A DNA stretch of 53,275 bases from Bdellovibrionota bacterium (lineage in GTDB: Bacteria; Bdellovibrionota_G; JALEGL01; DATDPG01), in assembly GCA_035292885.1 (NCBI GenBank), contig DATDPG010000047.1, positions 1 through 53,275 on the forward strand, in the 5' to 3' direction. The position numbers and the translations under genes were made by a program. The stretch's first letter is position 1; each line of letters opens with the position of its first letter. The notes under the pieces are model-generated. The model did not search any database and was not told the origin of the DNA. It saw only the letters and a program-made list of their open reading frames with translations. Of the stretch, positions 18,244-26,415 are shown piece after piece.

Positions 18244-19621
18244 GACAGGCGAGGGTGTATTTACCTGCGGACCACCGAAGCTTCCACGTGCGGGGGGGCA
18301 GCGATCGGAATGCGGCCGCGCCGTTTTTCGAAGACGACAGCGTGCAAACCACGCAGGGGAACTGACCCCACCAATCGGATTCAGCTCTGCTTTTCCAAGG
18401 CGGAGGAGTTCGAAGGGTCGGCCGATCAAACACGATTCGCGGGTCTCCGTTCGTCAGTCCCCAGAGCGCCGTCCATCCGAGATCTTTTCGTTCCACCAGC
18501 ACCCGCTGCTCATGTGTCATCGTTTTCAAAATAGAGTTGAGTTGTCTTGCGGCATCGATCGTTTCGGGCTGGACTTCAGCCGGCGGGAAAGCGGCCAGGC
18601 CGCAAAAGATCAAACCGATCGAAACGAGCAGCGCCATTCTTAACGGCCTCGTGATTTGAAGAATCCAACGGTCTGCGGCGATAAAAGCGAGTCCGGTCAG
18701 CAATGTGCACGGGATGAGGATGAGGCGTTCCGGAAACACGAGCGGATAATGCGAAAGCCTGAAGAGGGGGGTTAAAAGGGGAAGGAAACTCAACGCGATT
18801 ACGACGAGAACCATGAGTGAAAGAGCAACGCGGATATGTCGCCGGAGAAGCCCTGAGGCGACCGCCACGAATGCAAAAACGACGAGGGGAAACGTACCGA
18901 CGGCAAACCAAAAGAGACGATCTGCGATGGTGCTGGGCGTGAGATGCACGAAAGCAGCCGCTTGCACCATTCGGATCGGTCCGAGCGGATCGGCTTGCAA
19001 TCCTCGCCACATGAGAAAGAGAAGAATCCCGCTCACGCCGATGGACGAGCGGGCCAATCGTTCCTTACGGGGTCGCGTCTTTTCAAACCAGACGAAGATC
19101 GACAGCACTACGGCCGTCAGCCAAACCTCGTAGCGTACGAGGGAGCCGATGCCGAGACAGAAAGCGCTCAAGAAACGGCTCCATTTCGACGCTCCGGACC
19201 AACCGTAAAGCGCGCCGAGGAGGAGGAAGAGTCCAAGCGTTTCGGAAAGAGGAACGCCCCCCAACCACAAGACGGCCGGTTGAAGCGACCAGAGGATGGA
19301 GCCTGTCCAAGCGGTTTCCCGGCTTGCCGTCATTCGCCGCAACCAGAGGTAAAAAAGGGATGAACAGCCGGCGGAAAAAAGTATGGTCAGACCCACGGCA
19401 CTCGTCTGAACCGTTAGCCCCAAGCGCAGAGGTACGGAGTAAATCCAAAAATAGGCCGGGAGGAAGAATGGATCGGGAAACCAGGCCCAATGCTTCGCCG
19501 TCTGCACCGCTACCGAAACGCGGAGATATTCGTCCACGCTCAGAACCCGAAAGCCGGAGAGGAAGAGGAATGCCTGGATCACCAACCTCAGAAGTGCGAC
19601 CCATGCTGCGTCACGTTTCAT
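18170..19621 (-). CDS. GT-C-type multi-pass membrane glycosyltransferase-like protein
   Basis: About 483 residues with some ten hydrophobic spans. The N-terminal loop FRVLSVDEYLRVSVAVQTAKHWAWFPDPFFLP is like the first periplasmic loop of PMT/ArnT-type GT-C enzymes, where an acidic pair binds the metal or acceptor. The C-terminal 100 residues are soluble. ATG 19621 is chosen; the open frame extends further but only over the divergent neighbour. The 3' end overlaps the GerM-domain gene by 74 nt on the opposite strand, so the final residues of one or both are less certain. Donor and acceptor are unknown. Confidence 0.7.
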   Translation of the reverse strand: MKRDAAWVALLRLVIQAFLFLSGFRVLSVDEYLRVSVAVQTAKHWAWFPDPFFLPAYFWIYSVPLRLGLTVQTSAVGLTILFSAGCSSLFYLWLRRMTASRETAWTGSILWSLQPAVLWLGGVPLSETLGLFLLLGALYGWSGASKWSRFLSAFCLGIGSLVRYEVWLTAVVLSIFVWFEKTRPRKERLARSSIGVSGILLFLMWRGLQADPLGPIRMVQAAAFVHLTPSTIADRLFWFAVGTFPLVVFAFVAVASGLLRRHIRVALSLMVLVVIALSFLPLLTPLFRLSHYPLVFPERLILIPCTLLTGLAFIAADRWILQITRPLRMALLVSIGLIFCGLAAFPPAEVQPETIDAARQLNSILKTMTHEQRVLVERKDLGWTALWGLTNGDPRIVFDRPTLRTPPPWKSRAESDWWGQFPCVVCTLSSSKNGAAAFRSLPPRTWKLRWSAGKYTLACLTDEAQSGSSHPHGPTTCPDRSLP

Positions 19622-19657
19622 GAAGAATCCGTTTGAGAGTGGTAACATCCGTTCCCG

Positions 19658-20260
19658 ATGTTGCCGGGCTTTAACCATAATATTCGCCACGAGGGGATAT
19701 TGTTCCACGTTCAGACCGAAGACAACGGATTGAGCAATCCTGTCGTCGTGACCCACCTCTATGTCGGCGGAAATATTTTGGCCACGCGCAAACGGAGCTA
19801 CGAAAAGTTTGCCGCCGTTCCGAGTCTGCAAGAGATTGTGTTGAGCATGATGAAAGATCAGCACAAAGAAATGATGAAGGATTTAGTGCACGGCCGAATC
19901 CGGAGCGCACTTCGTTTCTTGGCGGCACAACCGGCGGTTCGGGCTCCGATCGCCGTACGCCCGTCGACACCAACGAGTCCGCCCGCCGGCGAACCACCCG
20001 GTGTAAAACCGGCGCCCGCCGCGAAACCGTTTCCGCCGCCCTCCTCTGCAACTGCACCGGTCCGGCCTTCGGGCCCGATTCCGCCGCTGGGACAACGTCC
20101 CGCCGTGCCTCCGCCAGCCACGGCGCCGCGTCCTTACCGGAGGCCGGCATCGGTGACCCCGGCGGCGGCCGTGCCCACGCTTGATACGTCCGGTGTCGCG
20201 GAAAAAACATTGGATGAACTCATCCTGGAGTTTTTGGGTCAAGAGCAGACGAAGCCATGA
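19658..20260 (+). CDS. Conserved protein of unknown function heading the ftsEX operon
   Basis: A 200-residue cytoplasmic-looking protein. Residues 1-90 form a compact domain beginning MLPGFNHNIRHEGILFHVQTEDNG and NPVVVTHLYVGGNIL, a pattern I recall in hypothetical proteins of deltaproteobacteria. Residues 91-175 are a Pro/Ala-rich disordered linker, and a short helix (EKTLDELILEFLGQE) ends the protein. The last 4 nt overlap ftsE, so it is translated with the divisome ABC transporter. A role in division or envelope assembly is inferred from position only. Confidence 0.72.
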   Translation: MLPGFNHNIRHEGILFHVQTEDNGLSNPVVVTHLYVGGNILATRKRSYEKFAAVPSLQEIVLSMMKDQHKEMMKDLVHGRIRSALRFLAAQPAVRAPIAVRPSTPTSPPAGEPPGVKPAPAAKPFPPPSSATAPVRPSGPIPPLGQRPAVPPPATAPRPYRRPASVTPAAAVPTLDTSGVAEKTLDELILEFLGQEQTKP

Positions 20261-20913
20261 TTCAGATGTTCCATGTCTACAAGTCGTATCAGCGGGATAC
20301 GGCGGTGTTGACGGATATCAATCTCAAAATTGAAAAGGGAGAATTCGTTTGTCTGACCGGCTCGAGCGGCGCGGGGAAAACGACCCTCCTCAAGCTGATT
20401 TTTTGCGCCGAACGCGCGAACGAAGGCCAAATCCTGGTGGACGGCCGGAACGTCGTGCGCCTTCGGCGGCATCATGTCGCCCAACTTCGCCGCTCGATCG
20501 GCGTCGTCTTTCAGGATTTCAAATTGATTTCCACGCGGACGGTTTTCGACAACGTGGCGATTACGCTCCAGATCCTCGGCTTCCGCCGCTCTACGATCGA
20601 GCACCGGGTCATGACCATTCTCCGTTTGGTGGGGCTGGACCCGAGGGCGCGGAGCATGCCGATCCGCCTGTCGGGCGGGGAACAACAGCGTGTGGCGATC
20701 GCACGCGCGCTGGTCAACGACCCGAAAATCTTGTTGGCGGATGAGCCGACCGGAAATCTCGATCCGGAGTTGACGATGGAAATCATGGAGTTGCTCCGCG
20801 AAATCAACCTCCGCGGAACCACGATCCTACTGGCCACGCACGACCGGCGGTTGGTGGAACACGTTCGACGGCGCGAAGTCGCCCTTCATGAAGGGAAATT
20901 GATTCAGGTATGA
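20257..20913 (+). CDS. ftsE: Cell division ATP-binding protein FtsE
   Basis: A 218-residue ABC ATPase with Walker A GSSGAGKT at 35-42, Q-loop in VVFQDFKL, signature LSGGEQQR, Walker B ILLADEPTGNLD and switch His in LATHDRR. FtsE pairs with FtsX to drive EnvC-type activators of peptidoglycan amidases at the septum. The ATG overlaps the upstream gene by 4 nt and the stop overlaps ftsX by 4 nt. Confidence 0.96.
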   Translation: MIQMFHVYKSYQRDTAVLTDINLKIEKGEFVCLTGSSGAGKTTLLKLIFCAERANEGQILVDGRNVVRLRRHHVAQLRRSIGVVFQDFKLISTRTVFDNVAITLQILGFRRSTIEHRVMTILRLVGLDPRARSMPIRLSGGEQQRVAIARALVNDPKILLADEPTGNLDPELTMEIMELLREINLRGTTILLATHDRRLVEHVRRREVALHEGKLIQV

Positions 20914-21809
20914 AAGCGCTCCGGATCGCAGGGTACTTGGTCGCCTCGGCGTTTCATTCCATCCGGAACACGGTTCTGCTCCATTTTGTCGCCACGGTGT
21001 CGATCGGCGTGGCTTTTCTCATCATTCTGGGGACGTGGGTTTTCTTTTACAACGCCAAATCGGCTCTGGTCGGATCGCACGCCCGAACCCATGTTTCCGC
21101 CTTCTACGAGCGGGGCCGGGATATTGCGGACATCCCGAAGATTCAAACGTCCTATTGCCGGCGAACCTATGTCCAGAGCTGTTTGTTTCGGTCCGGCGAG
21201 GAGGCCCGCGCGATCTTTGTGGAACAGAATCCGGATCTGAAAGGAGCGGTCGCCTCGCTGAAGCAGAATCCCTTCTCCGCATCGATTGAAATGGAACTTG
21301 ATCCCGATTTTCGAGACCTGCGTGAAATTCAGCGCCTCGCCGCCGAATTGAAGACCTTGCCGGGCGTCGAAGCGGTGGACGACGGCGGGGAATGGGTGGG
21401 TCGCTGGGTCCGTTTGCTCGGCCTGGCCGATTGGCTGATGTGGACGCTTGGGATGGCCACGGCGTTGGCGATGATTTTTGTCGTCGCGAACACGATCGCC
21501 CTCGTCATTTATTCGCGGCGCGATGAAGTGGAAATTCTGCGCCTCGTCGGAGCCACCGATTTTCAGGTTCGCGTGCCCTTTCTTTTGGAAGGATTGATTC
21601 AAGGAGGGATCGGAGCCTTGTTGGCGCTGGGAGGTCTCCGACTTCTTCTGCTGCTGCTGCAGATTCATCTTTTTTCCGAGATCGGGAGTTTCGTTCAACT
21701 GATCGTCAAGCCGCCCTCCGTTCATTTTCAGATCGCCGCCGTCTTGGCCGGCGGCTTGATCGGTGTCGTCGGAAGCGCGGTCGCCACCGGTAGGTTCTTA
21801 CGCACATGA
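20910..21809 (+). CDS. ftsX: Cell division permease FtsX
   Basis: A 299-residue four-span permease of the FtsX/MacB fold. One span near the N-terminus, a periplasmic extracellular domain (residues about 45-165), then three spans near the C-terminus with the conserved YSRRDEVEILRLVGATDFQVRVPFLLEGLIQGGIGALLAL. It transmits FtsE ATP hydrolysis to the periplasmic coiled-coil activator encoded next. Overlaps both neighbours by 4 nt. Confidence 0.95.
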   Translation: MKALRIAGYLVASAFHSIRNTVLLHFVATVSIGVAFLIILGTWVFFYNAKSALVGSHARTHVSAFYERGRDIADIPKIQTSYCRRTYVQSCLFRSGEEARAIFVEQNPDLKGAVASLKQNPFSASIEMELDPDFRDLREIQRLAAELKTLPGVEAVDDGGEWVGRWVRLLGLADWLMWTLGMATALAMIFVVANTIALVIYSRRDEVEILRLVGATDFQVRVPFLLEGLIQGGIGALLALGGLRLLLLLLQIHLFSEIGSFVQLIVKPPSVHFQIAAVLAGGLIGVVGSAVATGRFLRT

Positions 21810-22945
21810 GGCGCATGGGGGCGGCATGGATGTTTCTGCTCTTGGTTGCGCCGGCGGTTGGAGCCCAACCTCGGGTCAATTCGCAGCAAAAGAGTGTCGG
21901 TGATTTTGAAAAGAGACTTTCCGAACAGCGCCTGCATCTACAGCATCTGTCGAGCCGGGAAGGCGCGCTACTCCGGGAGTTCGATCAAGATTCCCGGAAA
22001 TTGGATGGACTTGCGGAGGAGATTTCACGATTGGAAATGGAAGAGGTCGAAAACGAAAGGGATATTCGGGCCACATCGACCGAAGTGGAACAATTGAAAT
22101 TTCAGATCGAATCCACGCAAGAGGAGATCGGCCGCCGCCTGCGGCGGATGTATATGGGAGGAACTCCCAACTATCTCCACCTTTACCTCGCCGCCGGGAC
22201 ACTCGAGGATTTGCGCGGGCGCAATCGCCTCGTCCGCCAGTGGCTCGCCTACGACCAGGAACGGGTGGATCAGTACAAAGATCGCGTACGCCAGCTGCAG
22301 AGTTTGCAAAGAAATCTGGAATCGGACCGCCGGCGCCAGGAAAAAACCTTGTCCGATCTAAGTCGGAACAAGTCGGAGTTGGACCGTGAGCGCGCCGTCC
22401 GGAATCAAATGTTGGCCATGGTTCAAAGCCAGCAAGATTTTTATAAACGAAGCATTCGGGAGCTGGAGGACGCGGCGAAGGATCTGGAACGTTTGGTCAA
22501 AACGTTGGAAGCGGCGCGGGCGGAACAGGAATCTCACTTCGCCCAAATGAAGGGCAAGCTCCCGCTTCCGGTGCGCGGCGCGCTGGAACAATCCTTCGGC
22601 CCGTATCTCGATACGCGGCTCAAGACCACCGTTCATCACAAGGGGGTCGACCTGCGGGCGAAAACGGGCGCGCCGATCCGCGCCGTATTTGACGGTCGGA
22701 TCGTCCACTCGGGATGGTTCACCGGCTATGGTAAGATTCTGATTCTCGATCACGGGGGTGGATATTTCTCTCTTTATGCGCACGCTTCGAAACTTCTCAA
22801 AAAGGCCGGTGACGTGGTGGCGGTCGGAGAACCGATCGCGGAAGTGGGCGACACCAGTTCCTTGAAGGGGGCTTATCTTTATTTCGAACTCCGGTACAAA
22901 GGAATTTCCCAGGATCCGTGGCCTTGGTTTGCTCATGAACGATAA
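21806..22945 (+). CDS. envC: EnvC-like murein hydrolase activator (coiled coil + LytM domain)
   Basis: A 379-residue exported protein: signal peptide, a long coiled coil from about residue 30 to 245, and a C-terminal LytM/M23 domain (HHKGVDLRAKTGAPIRAVFDGRIVHSGWFTGYGKILILDHGGGYFSLYAH). HKGVD and YAHAS are kept, but the final zinc His of M23 peptidases (H-x-E-x-R) is replaced by Phe in LYFELRY. This suggests a catalytically dead LytM domain, as in EnvC, which activates amidases instead of cutting peptidoglycan. Overlap with ftsX supports that FtsEX controls it. Confidence 0.92.
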   Translation: MRRMGAAWMFLLLVAPAVGAQPRVNSQQKSVGDFEKRLSEQRLHLQHLSSREGALLREFDQDSRKLDGLAEEISRLEMEEVENERDIRATSTEVEQLKFQIESTQEEIGRRLRRMYMGGTPNYLHLYLAAGTLEDLRGRNRLVRQWLAYDQERVDQYKDRVRQLQSLQRNLESDRRRQEKTLSDLSRNKSELDRERAVRNQMLAMVQSQQDFYKRSIRELEDAAKDLERLVKTLEAARAEQESHFAQMKGKLPLPVRGALEQSFGPYLDTRLKTTVHHKGVDLRAKTGAPIRAVFDGRIVHSGWFTGYGKILILDHGGGYFSLYAHASKLLKKAGDVVAVGEPIAEVGDTSSLKGAYLYFELRYKGISQDPWPWFAHER

Positions 22946-22978
22946 CTTCCGAGAACAAGTCGTATGAAAGGAACTCCC

Positions 22979-24268
22979 ATGAAATCGATGTTGGCTTTGT
23001 TGATCGCTGTATTTTTCCTTTTGCCCGGCGCTTGGGCCAAGAGCGATGAAACATTTCGAAAGCTCGAGGTTCTCTCGAAGGTGCTGAGCTACGTCGAGGC
23101 GAATTACGTCGAGGATGTTTCGAATTCCAAGCTTCTCGACGGGGCGATCAAGGGACTTTTGAACGACCTGGATCCCCATACCGTTTATATGCCGCCCGAC
23201 AGCTATCGCGAGATGAAAGTCGATACAAAAGGGGAATTCGGCGGCCTGGGAATCGAAGTCAGCATGAAAGACGACAACCTGATCGTGGTCGCGCCGATCG
23301 AGGACACGCCGGCCGCTCGCGCGGGCGTCAAAGCCGGGGACCAGATTGTTAAGATCGACGGACTGTCGACGAAGGGAATGTCGCTGCTGGACGCCGTAAA
23401 AAAAATGCGGGGACCGAACGGGTCAAAAATCGTGCTCACTCTCCTAAGGGAGGGCCAGACGGCTCCGTTTGATGTTTCCATGCGGCGGGAGACGATTCAA
23501 CTCAAGAGCGTCTCTTCGGAACTGATCGAAAAATCGTACGGATATTTTCGAATCAAAGCGTTTCAGGAAAAGACGGCCCGTGAATTGACACGAGACTACG
23601 ACCGTCTGCTCAAACAAGCGGGCGGCACATTCAAAGGGGTGATCTTGGATCTTCGGAACAACCCTGGAGGACTGTTGGACCAAGCGATTCGTGTGGCTGA
23701 CGAATTCCTCGACGCCGGTGCCATCGTTTCCACCATCGGCAGGAAAGGGGCTTTTCAAGAAGTGGAGATGGCGCACAAGGAAGGGACGCGTCCGTATTCC
23801 CCGCTCATCACGTTGGTGAACGAAGGATCGGCCTCGGCATCCGAAATCGTCGCCGGCGCCCTGCAGGATCATGGACGTTCGGTCATCCTCGGAACGCAGA
23901 CGTTCGGGAAAGGCTCGGTGCAAACGATCATCGATCTGGACGACGGATCGGGGCTGAAACTGACGATCGCCCACTATTACACGCCGAAGGGGCGGTCGAT
24001 TCAGGCGAAGGGGATTACGCCCGATATCGTCGTTTCGGCGGTTCCTCCTCCGCAACCGGACGACGCGAATTTCGTTCGGGAAAAGGACCTCAAAGGCCAC
24101 TTCGAAACGCCTCGGCCGGTCCAAAAAGAGGAGCCGGAAAAGCCGAAAGGAAAAAAGACAACTGAGCTGGACTTGGAAGGGGACATTCAGCTCAAACGGG
24201 CTTTGGAATATCTGAAGACGTGGGAGGTTTTCCGGACGACCGTAGCCGCCCAAGGCCTCAAATCCTGA
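22979..24268 (+). CDS. ctpA: Carboxy-terminal processing peptidase (S41, CtpA/Prc family)
   Basis: About 429 residues. Signal peptide, then the S41 cap region, a PDZ domain (EFGGLGIEVSMKDDNLIVVAPIEDTPAARAGVKAGDQIVKIDG) and the protease core with LDLRNNPGGLLDQAIRVADEF, the catalytic Ser in EGSASASEIVAGAL and the catalytic Lys in TQTFGKGSVQ. The last 50 residues are charged and end in a helical tail. ATG 22979 is preferred because AAAGGA lies 6 nt upstream; ATG 22964 is possible. CtpA-type proteases downstream of envC are common and degrade or mature envelope hydrolases. Confidence 0.94.
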   Translation: MKSMLALLIAVFFLLPGAWAKSDETFRKLEVLSKVLSYVEANYVEDVSNSKLLDGAIKGLLNDLDPHTVYMPPDSYREMKVDTKGEFGGLGIEVSMKDDNLIVVAPIEDTPAARAGVKAGDQIVKIDGLSTKGMSLLDAVKKMRGPNGSKIVLTLLREGQTAPFDVSMRRETIQLKSVSSELIEKSYGYFRIKAFQEKTARELTRDYDRLLKQAGGTFKGVILDLRNNPGGLLDQAIRVADEFLDAGAIVSTIGRKGAFQEVEMAHKEGTRPYSPLITLVNEGSASASEIVAGALQDHGRSVILGTQTFGKGSVQTIIDLDDGSGLKLTIAHYYTPKGRSIQAKGITPDIVVSAVPPPQPDDANFVREKDLKGHFETPRPVQKEEPEKPKGKKTTELDLEGDIQLKRALEYLKTWEVFRTTVAAQGLKS

Positions 24269-24341
24269 GCATTCTCGCGACGTTTGGCCCCTTGAACCGG
24301 CGAACGCTTCTGGATTAGAGTACGCCCAGACAGAGCATCGA

Positions 24342-24698
24342 ATGGACGAAAGGCGAAGAACGCGAAGATTCCGAACGCGCATGAACATCGTTTCAGCGGA
24401 CGACCAAGGGCTGAATTTTAGTTTTGTCACCGATCTCTCGAGGGACGGCGCGTACATCGAAACCGAGAAATTGATTCCCATCGGCACGCCTTTCACGTTT
24501 GTGCTCAACAACCGAGCCGCCCAGGCGCCGGTTACCACGCGTGTGATTCGGATGCGGGATGCTTTTTTTGAGGGAGGCAAATCCGGAATCGGCGTTCGAT
24601 TCGAGCGGCTGGAAGGCTTGGCCAAAATCGTTCGAGACGATCTCCTCCTCTATCTTATGAATGAACCGTTCCACGAACAGTGGCGCGCGGCCTCTTAA
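24342..24698 (+). CDS. PilZ-domain protein (c-di-GMP binding)
   Basis: A 118-residue single-domain PilZ protein. The c-di-GMP signature is present: Arg-rich N-terminal switch (DERRRTRRFRTR, RxxxR) and DLSRDGAYIET (D/NxSxxG), followed by a beta-barrel (GTPFTFVLNN ... VTTRVIRMRD ... SGIGVRFERL). It probably acts as a small c-di-GMP receptor; the target is unknown. It lies 73 nt downstream of ctpA and may be in the same transcript. Confidence 0.87.
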   Translation: MDERRRTRRFRTRMNIVSADDQGLNFSFVTDLSRDGAYIETEKLIPIGTPFTFVLNNRAAQAPVTTRVIRMRDAFFEGGKSGIGVRFERLEGLAKIVRDDLLLYLMNEPFHEQWRAAS

Positions 24699-24774
24699 GA
24701 CACAGATGTCCCAATAAATTCGGGCGACTTGGCGCGGCGGCCGCATTTCTGAGACACGCATGCCTCGTGGGGCG

Positions 24775-24803
24775 TTGCTGGAGCGGGGATGATCGGGTAT
24801 CAT
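24775..24803 (+). promoter_or_regulatory. Sigma70-like promoter of the FHA-sigma54 activator gene
   Basis: TTGCTG at 24775-24780 and TATCAT at 24798-24803 are separated by exactly 17 nt, a good match to a housekeeping promoter. They lie about 40 nt upstream of ATG 24845, which has a strong AAGGAG ribosome site. Confidence 0.5.
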
Positions 24804-24805
24804 AG

Positions 24806-24820
24806 GGGCACTTAAGTCCC
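24806..24820. promoter_or_regulatory. Palindrome at the expected transcription start, possible operator
   Basis: GGGCACTTAAGTCCC is a near-perfect palindrome (ACTTAAGT core with GGG/CCC arms) placed directly after the predicted -10 box. Its position over the start site fits a repressor site, possibly autoregulation; no protein can be assigned. Confidence 0.4.
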
Positions 24821-24844
24821 AATCCAGCTGAAGGAGAAGCTCCC

Positions 24845-26206
24845 ATGATACGTTCTGAAACCAAGGTGATTCGTTCGGGTGAACAGCCCACCATGCTCCT
24901 GCTCCCCAAGAGCAAATTGATTGTCATCGGCCCGGACGGCGGCAGCCATGACTACGTCATCGATAAAGGGACGATTTCCATCGGAACCTCCGATGGGTCG
25001 GACTTAAGGCTCAATGACGAGACGGTCTCCCGCAATCACGCCGAAATCATCAAGACCAAGGACGGTTACTTGTTGCGGGATCTGGGTTCCACCAACGGGA
25101 CATTCGTCGGGGGCCTTAAAGTGAAGGAAGCCTATTTGTCGGCCAGTTCCGTGATCAAGATCGGAAAAACCCGGATCAAGTTCACACCGCTGGATGAGCA
25201 GGTGGAGATTTACCCATCGAAGAAGACACAGTACGGAGACATGATCGGGAAGTCTCTCGAGATGCGGAAAATCTTCGGCATCCTGGAAAAGGTCGCCCCG
25301 ACCAATGTCACCGTGGTGGTCGAGGGAGAGACCGGGACCGGGAAAGAACTGATCGCGAAGGCGATCCATCAGAATTCAAGGCGATCGCGCCATCCGTTCA
25401 TCGTGTTCGATTGCGGCGCGGTGGCCGAAAATTTGATCGAGTCGGAACTCTTCGGCCATGAACGGGGGTCCTTCACCGGTGCCACCACGACCCGGCAGGG
25501 CGCATTCGAGCTGGCCGACGGAGGAACAATATTCTTGGATGAAATCGGCGAGCTTTCCATGGAGCTGCAGCCGAAACTTCTGCGTGCGCTGGAGACCGGT
25601 GAAGTGAAGCGGGTCGGCGCGGATCGACCGAAGAAGGTCGACGTTCGCGTCGTGGTCGCCACGAACCGGCATCTCAAGGATGAAGTGAAAAAGGCTCGGT
25701 TCCGGGAAGATCTCTACTTCCGTATCTCGGTCGTGCAGATCCAGCTTCCTCCGTTGCGGAAACGGCCGGAAGATGTGCCTCTTTTGATCAAGGCCTTTTT
25801 TGAAGGCGCCAAGCACGATTCAAATAAGCCCGACGTCCATGGATTCAGTGAGGAAGCTCAGCGGTTGCTTCGTGAGTATCAGTGGCCGGGCAATGTCCGG
25901 GAACTCAAGAACGCCATCGACCGGGCCATCAGTTTTTGTGACGGTTCGGAAATCGATGTGCAGCATCTCCCCGATTATATTCAAGAGCGATCCATCGTTA
26001 CGCAGGCGCACCCCGCCATGGACGGCGGCCTGCCGTTTAAAGACGCCAAAGAAAAGTGGATCGAAGCCTTCGAGCGCGACTACCTCGTGGAGTGCCTGCG
26101 CAAGAACAATATGAACATCTCGAAGGCGGCGAAACAGGCCGGCATCGACCGCAAGTCCGTCCAGCGGCTGCTCAAAAAGTATTCCCTCAACGTAAAAGAC
26201 CTGTGA
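24845..26206 (+). CDS. FHA-domain sigma54-dependent transcriptional activator
   Basis: A 453-residue enhancer-binding protein. Residues 20-115 are an FHA phosphothreonine-reader domain (GTISIGTSDGSDLRLND, VSRNHAEI, DLGSTNGTFV) in place of a response-regulator receiver. Residues 130-365 are the AAA+ domain with Walker A GETGTGKE near 161, the sigma54-contacting loop as GSFTGA near 207 (Ser instead of the common Ala), and Walker B FLDEIGEL. The C-terminus is a Fis-type HTH (ISKAAKQAGIDRKSVQRLLKKY). It couples a Ser/Thr kinase signal to sigma54 promoters. No kinase is in the window. Confidence 0.95.
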   Translation: MIRSETKVIRSGEQPTMLLLPKSKLIVIGPDGGSHDYVIDKGTISIGTSDGSDLRLNDETVSRNHAEIIKTKDGYLLRDLGSTNGTFVGGLKVKEAYLSASSVIKIGKTRIKFTPLDEQVEIYPSKKTQYGDMIGKSLEMRKIFGILEKVAPTNVTVVVEGETGTGKELIAKAIHQNSRRSRHPFIVFDCGAVAENLIESELFGHERGSFTGATTTRQGAFELADGGTIFLDEIGELSMELQPKLLRALETGEVKRVGADRPKKVDVRVVVATNRHLKDEVKKARFREDLYFRISVVQIQLPPLRKRPEDVPLLIKAFFEGAKHDSNKPDVHGFSEEAQRLLREYQWPGNVRELKNAIDRAISFCDGSEIDVQHLPDYIQERSIVTQAHPAMDGGLPFKDAKEKWIEAFERDYLVECLRKNNMNISKAAKQAGIDRKSVQRLLKKYSLNVKDL

Positions 26207-26345
26207 ACTCGTTAAGGGGAAGCGAGGAGTCACCGCCGAATCGGCCCTCGATTTAGCTAAGGCTTTGGGCACCACCCCAAAGCTTTGGATGAACCTCCAA
26301 GCGACATTCGATTTGGTAAGGGCTATGGAACGGAGAGCCGCTTAA
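26205..26345 (+). pseudogene. HigA-type antitoxin, C-terminal remnant
   Basis: In the frame from 26205 the DNA reads ELVKGKRGVTAESALDLAK then ALGTTPKLWMNLQATFDLV and ends at TAA 26343-26345. This is the C-terminal half of the HigA/VapI Xre-family antitoxin. There is no start, the N-terminal helices are missing, and the remnant overlaps the last 2 nt of the sigma54 activator gene; no HigB toxin is seen. It is a decayed toxin-antitoxin fragment. Confidence 0.75.
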
Positions 26346-26415
26346 CCGACGGCATCGATTTGAGACGTGCCGTGCCTCGATAAGGACACGCCTCCCGCCG
26401 AGTTCAGGCGTTCAA

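Noticed and set aside
22358-23179. 273-codon frame opposite envC and ctpA
   Set aside because: Antisense to both genes and without recognisable motifs.
23444-24625. 393-codon open frame opposite ctpA and the PilZ gene
   Set aside because: Antisense to two well-identified genes; a result of GC-rich codon usage on the true strand.
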